64,000 nucleotides of DNA from Formosa sp. L2A11 (GCF_009796865.1 NZ_CP047028.1:2542001-2606000); one strand, 5' to 3'. Positions 52,487 through 60,096 are shown, numbered from the stretch's first letter. Numbers and translations: made by a program. The notes: generated by a model not told the origin, from the letters alone.

Positions 52487-53338
52487 ATGAAATACATACT
52501 TTTACCTACAGATTTTTCTAAAAATGCTTGGAATGCAGTAGAGTACGCTTTAAATTTATTTAAAGAAGAAATATGTACATTCTATATTTTTAATGTGTAT
52601 AATCAGCCTGCTTCTGGGCCGTATACGGGGATAACTTCTGCCAAGGCAAGAGAGGCTATTTATCACGCTCAAGTAGAGAATAGTAAAGCAGGGCTTAAAG
52701 ATGTATTAAGTAAGGTTAACGAGAAGTATAATAACCCAAATCATATTTACAAATGTTTGTCTAAGTACGAGATGTTTTCTACGGCTGTTCTTAATGCAGA
52801 AAAAGAGCTTAATATAGACTGCATTGTTATGGGAACAAAAGGAGCAAGCACATTTAAAGAAATGACGTTAGGTAGTAATACAGCCTCTTTAATTGGCATT
52901 ATAAAATGTCCGATAATTGCAGTTCCTAAAAATAAAGAATTTAAAAAAATTAAAGAAATTGGTTTATCTACAGATTATGATATTTCGTTTACAGATTTAG
53001 GATTAAAACCACTTTTACGTTTAGTAAATTATAATAACTCTACGCTTTCTGTGTTACACATCATGGATCGTAATTGTAAATTATCTACAAAACAAACCGA
53101 ATCTTTAGATAGTTTGAAAACGGTTTTAAAACCTGTTAAATCAAATTTTTATACACTTACAGATATTGGTGTATCTTCTGGAGTTCATGCTTTTGTAGAA
53201 AGCAGAAAATTAGATATGTTATGTATTATTGCTAAAGAACAAGACTTTTTAAAACGCATACTAAACAAGTCGTATAGCAAATCTATTAGTAACCATTCTA
53301 ATGTACCACTCTTAATTCTGAGTATTAAAAATTTTTAA
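52487..53338 (+). CDS. Tandem-domain universal stress protein, copy 2
   Basis: A 283-residue paralogue of the preceding gene. It starts MKYILLPTDFSKNAWNAVEY, has MGTKGASTFKEMTLGSNTAS near 125-144, and ends SISNHSNVPLLILSIKNF, against SISNKSNVPLLILNIKSF in copy 1. The strong match in the last 40 residues (SRKLDMLCIIAKEQDFLKRI) shows conserved function of the second half. The duplication includes the promoter. Confidence 0.9.
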   Translation: MKYILLPTDFSKNAWNAVEYALNLFKEEICTFYIFNVYNQPASGPYTGITSAKAREAIYHAQVENSKAGLKDVLSKVNEKYNNPNHIYKCLSKYEMFSTAVLNAEKELNIDCIVMGTKGASTFKEMTLGSNTASLIGIIKCPIIAVPKNKEFKKIKEIGLSTDYDISFTDLGLKPLLRLVNYNNSTLSVLHIMDRNCKLSTKQTESLDSLKTVLKPVKSNFYTLTDIGVSSGVHAFVESRKLDMLCIIAKEQDFLKRILNKSYSKSISNHSNVPLLILSIKNF

Positions 53339-53741
53339 GTCAAAAAATGGTTATTTCGTTTAGTCCATTAAGAATCCTGATTTTAATAGAGTCGGGATTT
53401 TTTAATTTAAATAAGAAGGCTTAAATAAATACAATTATTAAAAAATGAGCTTGAATCTCTTCAATTAAAACGTTATAATTTAATTATATTTGAAAGGTTT
53501 TTTAACACATAGAAAATATCATTTTTTTAGACAAATAAATAGAATCTACGCCATATTATAAATGCATTTATGAAACAAGAATCACAAATTAAATACCTCA
53601 ATTGTGGTACTACCATAAATATGTATGGTTCTATAAACGCAATAGCAAGAAATGCCATTTAATTTGTTAAAGCATTATAATTTACAGGAGACGAAGAAGA
53701 CAACTTATTAAATAAACAACTATTATTAAATATACAAACAC
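53339..53741. other. Intergenic region, 403 bases
   Basis: A weak terminator-like hairpin (about 53370-53401: AATCCTGA with TCGGGATT, then Ts) follows the second Usp gene. A 30-codon frame (53570-53662, MKQESQIKYLNCGTTINMYG then SINAIARNAI) is present but has no recognisable family, so I do not call it a gene. No promoter box is clear before the FAH gene. Confidence 0.45.
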
Positions 53742-54359
53742 ATGAAAATACTAGCAATTGGTAAAAATTATGTTCTAAAAGCAGAAGATTTAAAAACGAC
53801 TGCAAAAAGCGGAAAACAACTTATTTTCTCTAAGCCAGAATCAAGTTTATCTAAAGACAATAAAGATGTTGAATATCCTGCATTTACAGAAAATTTAGCT
53901 TACGAAGCAGAGTTAGTTGTAGAGATTGGTAAAACAGGAAAAAATATAGCAGAAGCAGATGCCGCGTCTTATATTTCAGGAATTGCAATTGGTATAGATT
54001 ATACAGCAAAAGATGTTTTAAACGATGTAAGAGAAGGAAAAGGCCCTTGGGATTTAGCTAAAGGTTTTGATGGTGCTGCACCAATTTCTCCAGTGAAAGC
54101 CATTTCAAACTTTCCAGATCTTAAAAACATTAATTTCGACTTAAAAATTAATGGTAAAACAGTTCAAGAAGGAAATACAGGATTAATTATTTACAACTTC
54201 GAAGAAATTATTGCATTCGTATCTAAATACTTCACTTTAGAACCTGGAGATTTAATCTTTACAGGAACTCCAGCTTATGGAACAGGTCAAATTCATAAAG
54301 GCGATCAATTACAAGCTTCTATTGAAGGTGAATTATTATTAGACTTTAAAATGGTTTAG
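53742..54359 (+). CDS. Fumarylacetoacetate hydrolase (FAH) family protein
   Basis: A 205-residue member of the FAH family (FAHD1-like), which includes acylpyruvate hydrolases and oxaloacetate decarboxylases. Metal-binding Glu residues are in NLAYEAELVVEIGKTGKN (about 50-67), with GIAIGIDYTAKDV near 83-95. GDLIFTGTPAYGTGQI (about 171-186) is the family C-terminal signature. It is a cytosolic Mg/Mn enzyme; the exact substrate is unknown. It is a single gene with its own terminator. Confidence 0.88.
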   Translation: MKILAIGKNYVLKAEDLKTTAKSGKQLIFSKPESSLSKDNKDVEYPAFTENLAYEAELVVEIGKTGKNIAEADAASYISGIAIGIDYTAKDVLNDVREGKGPWDLAKGFDGAAPISPVKAISNFPDLKNINFDLKINGKTVQEGNTGLIIYNFEEIIAFVSKYFTLEPGDLIFTGTPAYGTGQIHKGDQLQASIEGELLLDFKMV

Positions 54360-54383
54360 TAATTAATTACCATTAAAATATTT

Positions 54384-54411
54384 AAAACTCGAGATTCACG
54401 TCTTGAGTTTT
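54384..54411 (+). terminator. Terminator after the FAH gene
   Basis: AAAACTCGAGA (54384-54394) pairs with TCTTGAGTTTT (54401-54411), one G-T pair, followed by Ts. Confidence 0.75.
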
Positions 54412-54422
54412 TATTTATAACA

Positions 54423-54444
54423 TAAACGAATATATATTCGTTTA
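54423..54444. promoter_or_regulatory. Perfect 22-bp palindrome, probable TetR operator 1
   Basis: TAAACGAATAT (54423-54433) is directly followed by its reverse complement ATATTCGTTTA (54434-54444). It lies in the -33 region of the tetR promoter, whose -7 box TACCTTTG is at 54451-54458. The core CGAAT-N4-ATTCG recurs before the next gene. Confidence 0.75.
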
Positions 54445-54450
54445 AATAAT

Positions 54451-54458
54451 TACCTTTG
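54451..54458 (+). promoter_or_regulatory. -7 promoter element TACCTTTG of the tetR gene
   Basis: TACCTTTG fits TAnnTTTG and ends 4 bases before the GTG start at 54463, so the mRNA is probably leaderless or nearly so. Confidence 0.55.
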
Positions 54459-54462
54459 TCTT

Positions 54463-55035
54463 GTGAAACAAAAAGATGAATTAAAACGAGAAGCAATTAT
54501 TAACGAAACTATAGGCATAGTTTACGAAAAGGGTTTTGCAGGTGTTAAAATGGCACAGATAGCTAAAAAGGTAGATGTTTCGCCTTCAACTTTGTACGTT
54601 TATTTTAAAAGTAAAGACGATTTAATTAGTACAATTGCTACCGAAGTTTTAAAAAGCATCACACAAATAAATCAAAATCAATTGCAAAGTGATTTGCCTT
54701 TTAAACTCAAATTTAAAGCCATTTGGGTGTTTTATATCAACTTTGGTATTAATAATAGAAAGGAAATGAGCTTTATTAATCAAGTGAAGCAATCTCCTTA
54801 TTATGACATGATTCCAGAAGATATTCGGAATTTAAAATCGTCTTTAGTTTTGGATTTGTTAGATGAAGGAAAACGTGAAGGTTTAATTAAGGATTTAGAT
54901 AATACCATATTATCTGCACTTTTAGGATCGTTCCTTACAGAATCTGTTAAACTGATTGATACAAAAGCACTAAAATTGAATGATGTCACTATAGATGCTA
55001 TGTTTCTATTGGCTTGGGATGCTATTAAGAATTAA
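54463..55035 (+). CDS. TetR family transcriptional regulator
   Basis: A 190-residue TetR-type repressor. The N-terminal helix-turn-helix spans about 9-55 (EAIINETIGIVYEKGFAGVK; AQIAKKVDVSPSTLYVYFKS). The C-terminal ligand domain is helical and diverse. The start is GTG at 54463; the next Met is at residue 31, inside the helix-turn-helix, so GTG is required. A perfect palindrome lies in its promoter, indicating autorepression, and a second half-matching palindrome precedes the metallo-hydrolase gene 47 bases downstream. The inducer is unknown. Confidence 0.9.
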   Translation: MKQKDELKREAIINETIGIVYEKGFAGVKMAQIAKKVDVSPSTLYVYFKSKDDLISTIATEVLKSITQINQNQLQSDLPFKLKFKAIWVFYINFGINNRKEMSFINQVKQSPYYDMIPEDIRNLKSSLVLDLLDEGKREGLIKDLDNTILSALLGSFLTESVKLIDTKALKLNDVTIDAMFLLAWDAIKN

Positions 55036-55048
55036 AAAATTTGCTTAA

Positions 55049-55070
55049 TAATCGAATAAAAATTCGATTA
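55049..55070. promoter_or_regulatory. Second palindrome, probable TetR operator 2
   Basis: TAATCGAAT (55049-55057), AAAA, ATTCGATTA (55062-55070). The core CGAAT-N4-ATTCG is the same as at 54423-54444. It lies between the tetR stop (55035) and the metallo-hydrolase ATG (55082). Confidence 0.72.
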
Positions 55071-55081
55071 AAAAACACAAC

Positions 55082-56206
55082 ATGTTTAAAAAAACAATTA
55101 AAAGAATGGGAATTATAATTGGGGTTAGTATCGTATTAATAGAGGTAATAGGAATCATATTTTTATACACGAGTCCTGAATTTGGAGGTTCGCAAACAGC
55201 CCAAAAAGAAGCAAAATTTGCAAAAACTGACCATTATAAAGATGGGAAATTTGTGAATCTTGGGGCGGTAGATCTAAGTATGGGAATTAAAGAATTCGGT
55301 AAAATGTTATCAGGGTATTTTAATCAGCCAAAAAATGTAGTGCCTAATCATCTGCTTCAGGTGGAATCTATTATTCCTTCAGATTTAGAAAATTATAATG
55401 GAAAAACACGTTTATTTTGGTTTGGACATTCTACTTTTTTACTTCAAATGAACTCTAAAAATATTTTAATAGATCCTATGTTTGGCAGTGTTCCTGCACC
55501 TCATCCTATGTTAGGAACTAAGCGTTTTAGTACACATTTACCAATAGCTATAGAAGATTTACCACATATTGATGCTGTTTTAATCTCTCACGATCATTAC
55601 GATCATTTAGATTATGGTAGTATTATTAAACTTAAAGATAAAGTCGATCAGTTTTATACACCGCTTGGTGTGGGCGCTCATCTAGAATCTTGGGGTATTC
55701 CTAAAAACCGTATTCATGAATTAGATTGGTGGGACACGATTGATTTTTCAGAATTAACATTTATAAATACACCGGCGCAACATTTTTCAGGAAGAGGATT
55801 AACCGATAAAGGAAAAACATTGTGGAGTTCTTGGATTATTAAATCTAATGAAGAGAATATTTTCTTTAGCGGAGATAGTGGTTATGGCCCACATTTTAAA
55901 GAGATTGGAGATAAATATGGTCCGTTTGATTTTGCGATGATGGAATGCGGACAGTACAATGCTTTATGGCACGAAATACATATGTATCCTGAAGAAACAG
56001 CTCAAGCCGCAATAGATATTAAAGCCAAACGTATGATGCCTATTCATTGGGGTGCGTTTAAATTAGCCACACATAATTGGACAGAACCTGTAGAACGTTT
56101 AAAGCAAGCAGCAAAAACACTCCGTTTAAAGTTGATTACACCACGCATAGGAGCGGCCATAAGTATTGAGAATACAAGTGAAAATTCGACAGATTGGTGG
56201 AAATAA
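55082..56206 (+). CDS. MBL-fold metallo-hydrolase, membrane-anchored
   Basis: A 374-residue metallo-beta-lactamase fold hydrolase of the UlaG/NAPE-PLD-like group. A hydrophobic N-terminal helix (about 10-29; IIIGVSIVLIEVIGIIFLY) may anchor it to the membrane or act as signal. The metal motif HxHxDH is SHDHYDHLDYG (about 168-178); further ligands lie in FFSGDSGYGPHF and PIHWGAFKLATHNW. Relatives hydrolyse phosphodiesters, including N-acyl phosphatidylethanolamine; the substrate here is unknown. It is probably controlled by the upstream TetR protein through operator 2. Confidence 0.88.
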   Translation: MFKKTIKRMGIIIGVSIVLIEVIGIIFLYTSPEFGGSQTAQKEAKFAKTDHYKDGKFVNLGAVDLSMGIKEFGKMLSGYFNQPKNVVPNHLLQVESIIPSDLENYNGKTRLFWFGHSTFLLQMNSKNILIDPMFGSVPAPHPMLGTKRFSTHLPIAIEDLPHIDAVLISHDHYDHLDYGSIIKLKDKVDQFYTPLGVGAHLESWGIPKNRIHELDWWDTIDFSELTFINTPAQHFSGRGLTDKGKTLWSSWIIKSNEENIFFSGDSGYGPHFKEIGDKYGPFDFAMMECGQYNALWHEIHMYPEETAQAAIDIKAKRMMPIHWGAFKLATHNWTEPVERLKQAAKTLRLKLITPRIGAAISIENTSENSTDWWK

Positions 56207-56271
56207 TTATTATTAACACTTAGTATTCTGAAATCCTGTAGGAATTAGGTGTCACTCTTCTGATAAATGTA

Positions 56272-56279
56272 TATTTTTG
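56272..56279 (+). promoter_or_regulatory. -7 promoter element TATTTTTG upstream of the DMT gene
   Basis: TATTTTTG matches TAnnTTTG, 51 bases before the ATG at 56331. Confidence 0.45.
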
Positions 56280-56330
56280 CAACTTCAATTTTAGAACGTT
56301 AATAATTCTGAATATAAATATCTTAAGAAG

Positions 56331-57203
56331 ATGCAATTAAAAGAATCCATAAAATTAATGCTGCTAAGTACGTTGGCTTTTGCATGTATGAACGGAGCTG
56401 TAAAATATTTAGATAATATTGGAGCCTTTCAAATTGTGTTTTTCAGATCGTTAGGATCGTTGTTTTTTACTTTTGGTTATTTATTAAAAAATAAGATTCC
56501 GTTAGTTGGTAAAAACAATAAATTACTAATTTTAAGAGGTCTTGTGGGCGTAACATCAATGTCTTTATTCTTTATGTCTACTAAATATTTACCTATTGGT
56601 ACAGCGGTTTCTTTAAGATATTTAGCACCTATTTTTGCTGCTATTTTTGCGGTATTAATTTTAAAAGAAAAAATATTTCCGTTACAATGGGTGTTTTTTA
56701 TTTTGGCCTTTTTAGGTGTCGTTATTTTGAAGGGATTTGATACAGATTTAAATACCTTTGGATTAACTTTAATCCTTATTGCTGCTGTATTTAGCGGATT
56801 AGTATATATAATTATTAGTAAAATAGGGAAGTCGGAACATCCTGTTGTTGTGGTTAATTATTTTATGATTATTTCTACAACCGTAGGCGGATTGGTTACT
56901 ATTAATAACTGGGTAACCCCTGTAGGTTTACAGTGGTTATTCTTAGCATTACTTGGTGTTTTTGGATATTTCGGACAATTATTAATGACAAAAGCATTCC
57001 AGAATGCACAAACCAATCAAGTGGCACCCGTTAAATATGTAGAAGTTATTTTTACCATGATTCTTGGTATTACAATTTTTGATGAATCTTACCCATTTTG
57101 GTCTCTATTTGGTATTTTATTAATTATTGTTTCTCTTATTGCGAACATTGTTTATAAAGGAAAAAAGACTAAGAAATTAGCATTAGAAAACGCTAAATCT
57201 TAG
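56331..57203 (+). CDS. EamA family (DMT superfamily) transporter
   Basis: A 290-residue inner-membrane protein with ten helices in two EamA repeats. Typical segments are SLGSLFFTFGYLLKN, TAVSLRYLAPIFAAIFAVLI (about 90-109) and QVAPVKYVEVIFTMILGITI (about 232-251). Family members export metabolites or drugs; the substrate is unknown. It is a single gene, convergent with the glutamate dehydrogenase cluster; only 16 bases separate its stop from the next gene end. Confidence 0.88.
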   Translation: MQLKESIKLMLLSTLAFACMNGAVKYLDNIGAFQIVFFRSLGSLFFTFGYLLKNKIPLVGKNNKLLILRGLVGVTSMSLFFMSTKYLPIGTAVSLRYLAPIFAAIFAVLILKEKIFPLQWVFFILAFLGVVILKGFDTDLNTFGLTLILIAAVFSGLVYIIISKIGKSEHPVVVVNYFMIISTTVGGLVTINNWVTPVGLQWLFLALLGVFGYFGQLLMTKAFQNAQTNQVAPVKYVEVIFTMILGITIFDESYPFWSLFGILLIIVSLIANIVYKGKKTKKLALENAKS

Positions 57204-57219
57204 TCTAGAATTACTTTAA

Positions 57220-57627
57220 TTATTTACGAGTATACTGTGTTAACTCATTATAAATATCTGTTTTAAGCGCTCTATATTCTTTTGTGAGCGCAATATATTC
57301 TACGCGCCTCTTTTCGTGAAGTTTAGCACGGCTTATATTATATTCATTTTTTCCAAATTCTAATTCCTGACGTAAATGTTGTTCGTATTTACATAATTCG
57401 CCCATGCTGAGTGTGTTTCTGCGTCTAAAATCTTGAATTGATTTTTGAATCTTTTCACTCATTAAAAGTTGTCTGTTTAAAATACTAAACGTGTTAATTT
57501 CTGTGTTTTTATATTCTAAATCGTCTGTCCATTGCAAAATCTCAAGAATATCTTTTTTTATAAACAAACGCCTGTTTTCATCTACTTTATAATGCATATG
57601 CGTATTTATAGGATTGGATTGTAGCAT
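57220..57627 (-). CDS. Uncharacterised helical protein, 135 aa (last gene of the gdh cluster)
   Basis: A predicted all-helical, probably coiled-coil cytosolic protein. It contains LFIKKDILEILQWTDDLEYK and KLHEKRRVEYIALTKEYRAL and is rich in Lys, Glu and Arg. A later start at M11 (MHYKVDENRR) is possible. I recognise no family. It follows the 116-residue gene by 11 bases and shares its strand with gdhA, so it probably belongs to the sigma-54 operon. No terminator is seen before the convergent DMT gene. Confidence 0.68.
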   Translation of the reverse strand: MLQSNPINTHMHYKVDENRRLFIKKDILEILQWTDDLEYKNTEINTFSILNRQLLMSEKIQKSIQDFRRRNTLSMGELCKYEQHLRQELEFGKNEYNISRAKLHEKRRVEYIALTKEYRALKTDIYNELTQYTRK

Positions 57628-57638
57628 AGTATGTGTTG

Positions 57639-57989
57639 TTATTGTGTGAGTTTAGATCTAAATATTTGGTATTCCTTTATGTGTTTTAAGTACTTGTTTT
57701 TATGTGTATTATGTTCGTAAATAAAAGCTGTGCTATTTTGCGAATCTTCACAATGTATCCACGCTCTAAATTCTTTATAATTCTGAATCCCTTTTAAAAC
57801 AGAATTAATTTTAGATGTTTGTAATGCAATAGCCTTTCTTATTAAAACAGGATTAGCCGGTTTTGTATCAGAATAAAAACGGTGTAATTCCTTCTTAATA
57901 CGTTTTAAATGTAGAATCCAAAATTCTAACTCACGGACACTTTGTTGATGTGTGAAACTTCTATCTATGTCTAAATAATATACATTCAT
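57639..57989 (-). CDS. Uncharacterised helical protein, 116 aa (gdh cluster)
   Basis: A basic, mostly helical protein without signal or membrane segments (MNVYYLDIDRSFTHQQSVRE; FWILHLKRIKKELHRFYSD; FRAWIHCEDSQNSTAFIYEH). The single Cys and several His and Trp residues do not form a known motif. It begins 5 bases after the GreA-like stop, so co-translation is likely. The function is unknown. Confidence 0.68.
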   Translation of the reverse strand: MNVYYLDIDRSFTHQQSVRELEFWILHLKRIKKELHRFYSDTKPANPVLIRKAIALQTSKINSVLKGIQNYKEFRAWIHCEDSQNSTAFIYEHNTHKNKYLKHIKEYQIFRSKLTQ

Positions 57990-57994
57990 AAGCC

Positions 57995-58411
57995 TTAAAT
58001 TACAATGTCCAATCCACTATAATTGTATTCTTGTTCTACAGCTACAATTTTTAATTCTTTTGTTCCGTTAGGAAATTCCCAAGTAACACAATCGCCAATA
58101 GCGTAACCAAATAGGGCAGAACCCATTGGTGTGAGAATTGAAATTTTATTTTGTTTCAAGTCTTTATTTTGAGGAATCACTACCTGAATGGTTTTCTGCC
58201 ATTCGCCTTGACTTACAGTAACAATACTGTTAAATCGAATCACATCATCAGGCATATTCTCCATATCGATAATATCTGCTTCAAGGAGTTCTGTGTTTAA
58301 TTTTTGTATTGATTTTCTTGTTTCTATATCTTTAGAATACCCAGAGAGGTTAAGAATACGTTTTAAAAAAACGTATTCTTTTTTTTCTAGAATTAATTGT
58401 CCGTATTTCAT
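57995..58411 (-). CDS. GreA/GreB C-terminal-domain protein (Rnk-like)
   Basis: A 138-residue protein that carries the GreA/GreB C-terminal FKBP-like domain at about 45-138 (IRFNSIVTVSQ; KISILTPMGSALFGYAIGD with the family's SPxGxAL pattern; VTWEFPNGTKELKIVAVEQE). The N-terminal 45 residues are too short for the catalytic coiled coil of GreA, resembling Rnk-type regulators that bind RNA polymerase without cleavage activity. It lies 11 bases after gdhA. A role in transcription control is inferred. Confidence 0.85.
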   Translation of the reverse strand: MKYGQLILEKKEYVFLKRILNLSGYSKDIETRKSIQKLNTELLEADIIDMENMPDDVIRFNSIVTVSQGEWQKTIQVVIPQNKDLKQNKISILTPMGSALFGYAIGDCVTWEFPNGTKELKIVAVEQEYNYSGLDIVI

Positions 58412-58422
58412 TTTAATATTTT

Positions 58423-59718
58423 TTATGGAAAAATTCCACGTTGTATATATGCTTTTTCAATGCGCTGGATGGCTAAGCAAAATGCTGCTGTTCTCATATC
58501 AACGTTTTCTTTATTGGCATATTCATACACTTTATTAAAGGATTCTTTTAGTACTTTTTCAAGTTTTAAAATTACTTCATCCATATGCCAAAGTTCTCCG
58601 TTCCTATTTTGTAGCCATTCAAAATAACTTCCTATTACACCTCCAGAATTACATAGAATATCGGGTATAATTTCAATGCCATTTTCTATTAAAATGCGTT
58701 CACCTTCTACGTTAGTTGGTCCGTTTGCACCTTCGGCAATTAGTTTTGCTTTAATAAGATGTGCATTTTCTGCCGTAATTTGATTTCCTAACGCTGCAGG
58801 AATTAGGATGTCGCATTCTAATCCGAAGAAATCATCTTTTTCAATAGCAAAAGCATCTGGAAAAAGATTTACACTTCCTTCATGATTTTCAATATGTGCA
58901 TTAAGTTGTTTTACTTCAATGCCGTCCGGTTTATATATACTTGCAAAAGCATCTTGAACGCCAACTAAAATAGCACCTTCTTGTTCCATAAAATGCGATG
59001 CCCAATATCCTACATTTCCAAAACCTTGTACAATAAATCGTTTTCCTTTAAGGGATACATTTCGTTTTTCTGCCCATAATTTAATGGTTAAAAACACCCC
59101 GTATCCTGTAGAACGGTCACGACCTTCAATACCACCAGAACCCACAGGTTTTCCTGTAACGACATGCTGATATCTAGAACGTTCTGCTGGACTTTTTGTA
59201 GACATATACGTGTCTGCAATCCAAGCCATAGTTTGTGCATTGGTATTCACATCGGGAGCAGGAATGTCATGTTCTGGCCCAATATTATCGCCCAAAGCAT
59301 ACGTAAAACGGCGTGTAATGCGTTCTAATTCTGATTGAGAATATAATTTCGGGTTGATTTTAATTCCGCCTTTAGCTCCTCCATATGGTAATCCGGCTAA
59401 AGAGGTTTTCCAAGTCATCCACATCGCCAAAGCTTTTGCAGCATCAATATCTACGGTTTCATGATATCGTAACCCTCCTTTATAAGGCCCTAAAGCGTTA
59501 TTGTGTTGCACGCGATATCCTGTAAAAATTTCTACATTTCCATTATCCATTTTTACAGGAAAATGAATGATGATTTCATTATTAGTAACATTAAGAATGC
59601 GTCTTATATTTGGGTTTAAATCAATATGGTTGGCTGCTTTATTAAACTGCTCTAACACGTTTGCAACCATTCCTGACTCGCTTTTCTTTACTGGTAATTG
59701 GATGTCTTTTGTAATCAT
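58423..59718 (-). CDS. gdhA: Glutamate dehydrogenase
   Basis: A 431-residue Glu/Leu/Phe/Val dehydrogenase that interconverts glutamate with 2-oxoglutarate and ammonia. Signatures are NALGPYKGGLRYH (about 68-80), KTSLAGLPYGGAKGGIKINP with the catalytic Lys (about 100-119), PVGSGGIEGRDRSTGYG and the dinucleotide-binding VQGFGNVGYWASHF (about 227-240). Length is typical of the short hexameric type. NAD versus NADP cannot be read reliably. The frame extends to 59808, but ATG 59718 is the likely start. It is second in the run that begins with a Cys-rich peptide under a sigma-54 promoter. Confidence 0.93.
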   Translation of the reverse strand: MITKDIQLPVKKSESGMVANVLEQFNKAANHIDLNPNIRRILNVTNNEIIIHFPVKMDNGNVEIFTGYRVQHNNALGPYKGGLRYHETVDIDAAKALAMWMTWKTSLAGLPYGGAKGGIKINPKLYSQSELERITRRFTYALGDNIGPEHDIPAPDVNTNAQTMAWIADTYMSTKSPAERSRYQHVVTGKPVGSGGIEGRDRSTGYGVFLTIKLWAEKRNVSLKGKRFIVQGFGNVGYWASHFMEQEGAILVGVQDAFASIYKPDGIEVKQLNAHIENHEGSVNLFPDAFAIEKDDFFGLECDILIPAALGNQITAENAHLIKAKLIAEGANGPTNVEGERILIENGIEIIPDILCNSGGVIGSYFEWLQNRNGELWHMDEVILKLEKVLKESFNKVYEYANKENVDMRTAAFCLAIQRIEKAYIQRGIFP

Positions 59719-59740
59719 ATAAAAATGTTTAAAACTGAAA

Positions 59741-59905
59741 TTAATAACATGAATTAGTGATTTTCTGTTTTGGTCTGTTAGCCATATCTGAGAATAGTGC
59801 ACTCTCAAATTCGCTACAAGATGTTACCTTCTCTTTCTGAGAGGTTAAAACACAGGCATTACAATGCACACATTCTGGACAGATACTATATCTTGATTTT
59901 TTCAT
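59741..59905 (-). CDS. Cys-rich small protein, 54 aa
   Basis: A 54-residue frame beginning MKKSRYSICPECVHCNACVL and ending DMANRPKQKITNSCY. Six Cys and one His occur (CPEC-VHC-NAC, then SCSEFE and the final Cys), a spacing suited to a zinc or Fe-S site. The start at 59905 sits 20 bases from the transcription start predicted from the sigma-54 box, and gdhA begins 22 bases after the stop. It is too short for usual gene callers. I recall similar small Cys proteins in flavobacteria (CxxC, then CSEYE-like) but no assigned function. Confidence 0.68.
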   Translation of the reverse strand: MKKSRYSICPECVHCNACVLTSQKEKVTSCSEFESALFSDMANRPKQKITNSCY

Positions 59906-59936
59906 GGTGTTTATCTTTATTAATAATAAGGAAAAG

Positions 59937-59951
59937 GCAAGTGTTGTGCCA
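59937..59951 (-). promoter_or_regulatory. Sigma-54 (RpoN) promoter of the gdhA cluster
   Basis: On the minus strand the sequence is TGGCACAACACTTGC, matching the sigma-54 consensus TGGCACG-N4-TTGC with one change. The -24 GG and -12 GC are separated by exactly 10 bases. The predicted start is near 59925, 20 bases before the Cys-rich peptide. A sigma-54 activator gene lies directly upstream (60097-61422). Confidence 0.75.
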
Positions 59952-59980
59952 TTACCATTTAAAAGGGTAGAGCAAAAGCG

Positions 59981-60017
59981 AAAACCCCTTTAAAACGCTT
60001 GATTTTAAAGGGGTTTT
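59981..60017 (-). terminator. Terminator between the NtrC-type gene and the gdh cluster
   Basis: AAAACCCCTTTAAAA (59981-59995) pairs perfectly with TTTTAAAGGGGTTTT (60003-60017) around a 7-base loop. It would end the kinase-regulator transcript on the minus strand and insulate the sigma-54 promoter. Confidence 0.8.
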
Positions 60018-60096
60018 GTTTAATGAAAATATAATTCGAATATTATGTGTCCGGTACAAAATTACCCGCATGAGTAAATTGTGGCCAAAAAAAGTA

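Noticed and set aside
53570-53662. 30-codon frame between the Usp and FAH genes
   Set aside because: Short, no recognisable family, signal or promoter; could be chance in AT-rich DNA. Noted only in the intergenic entry.
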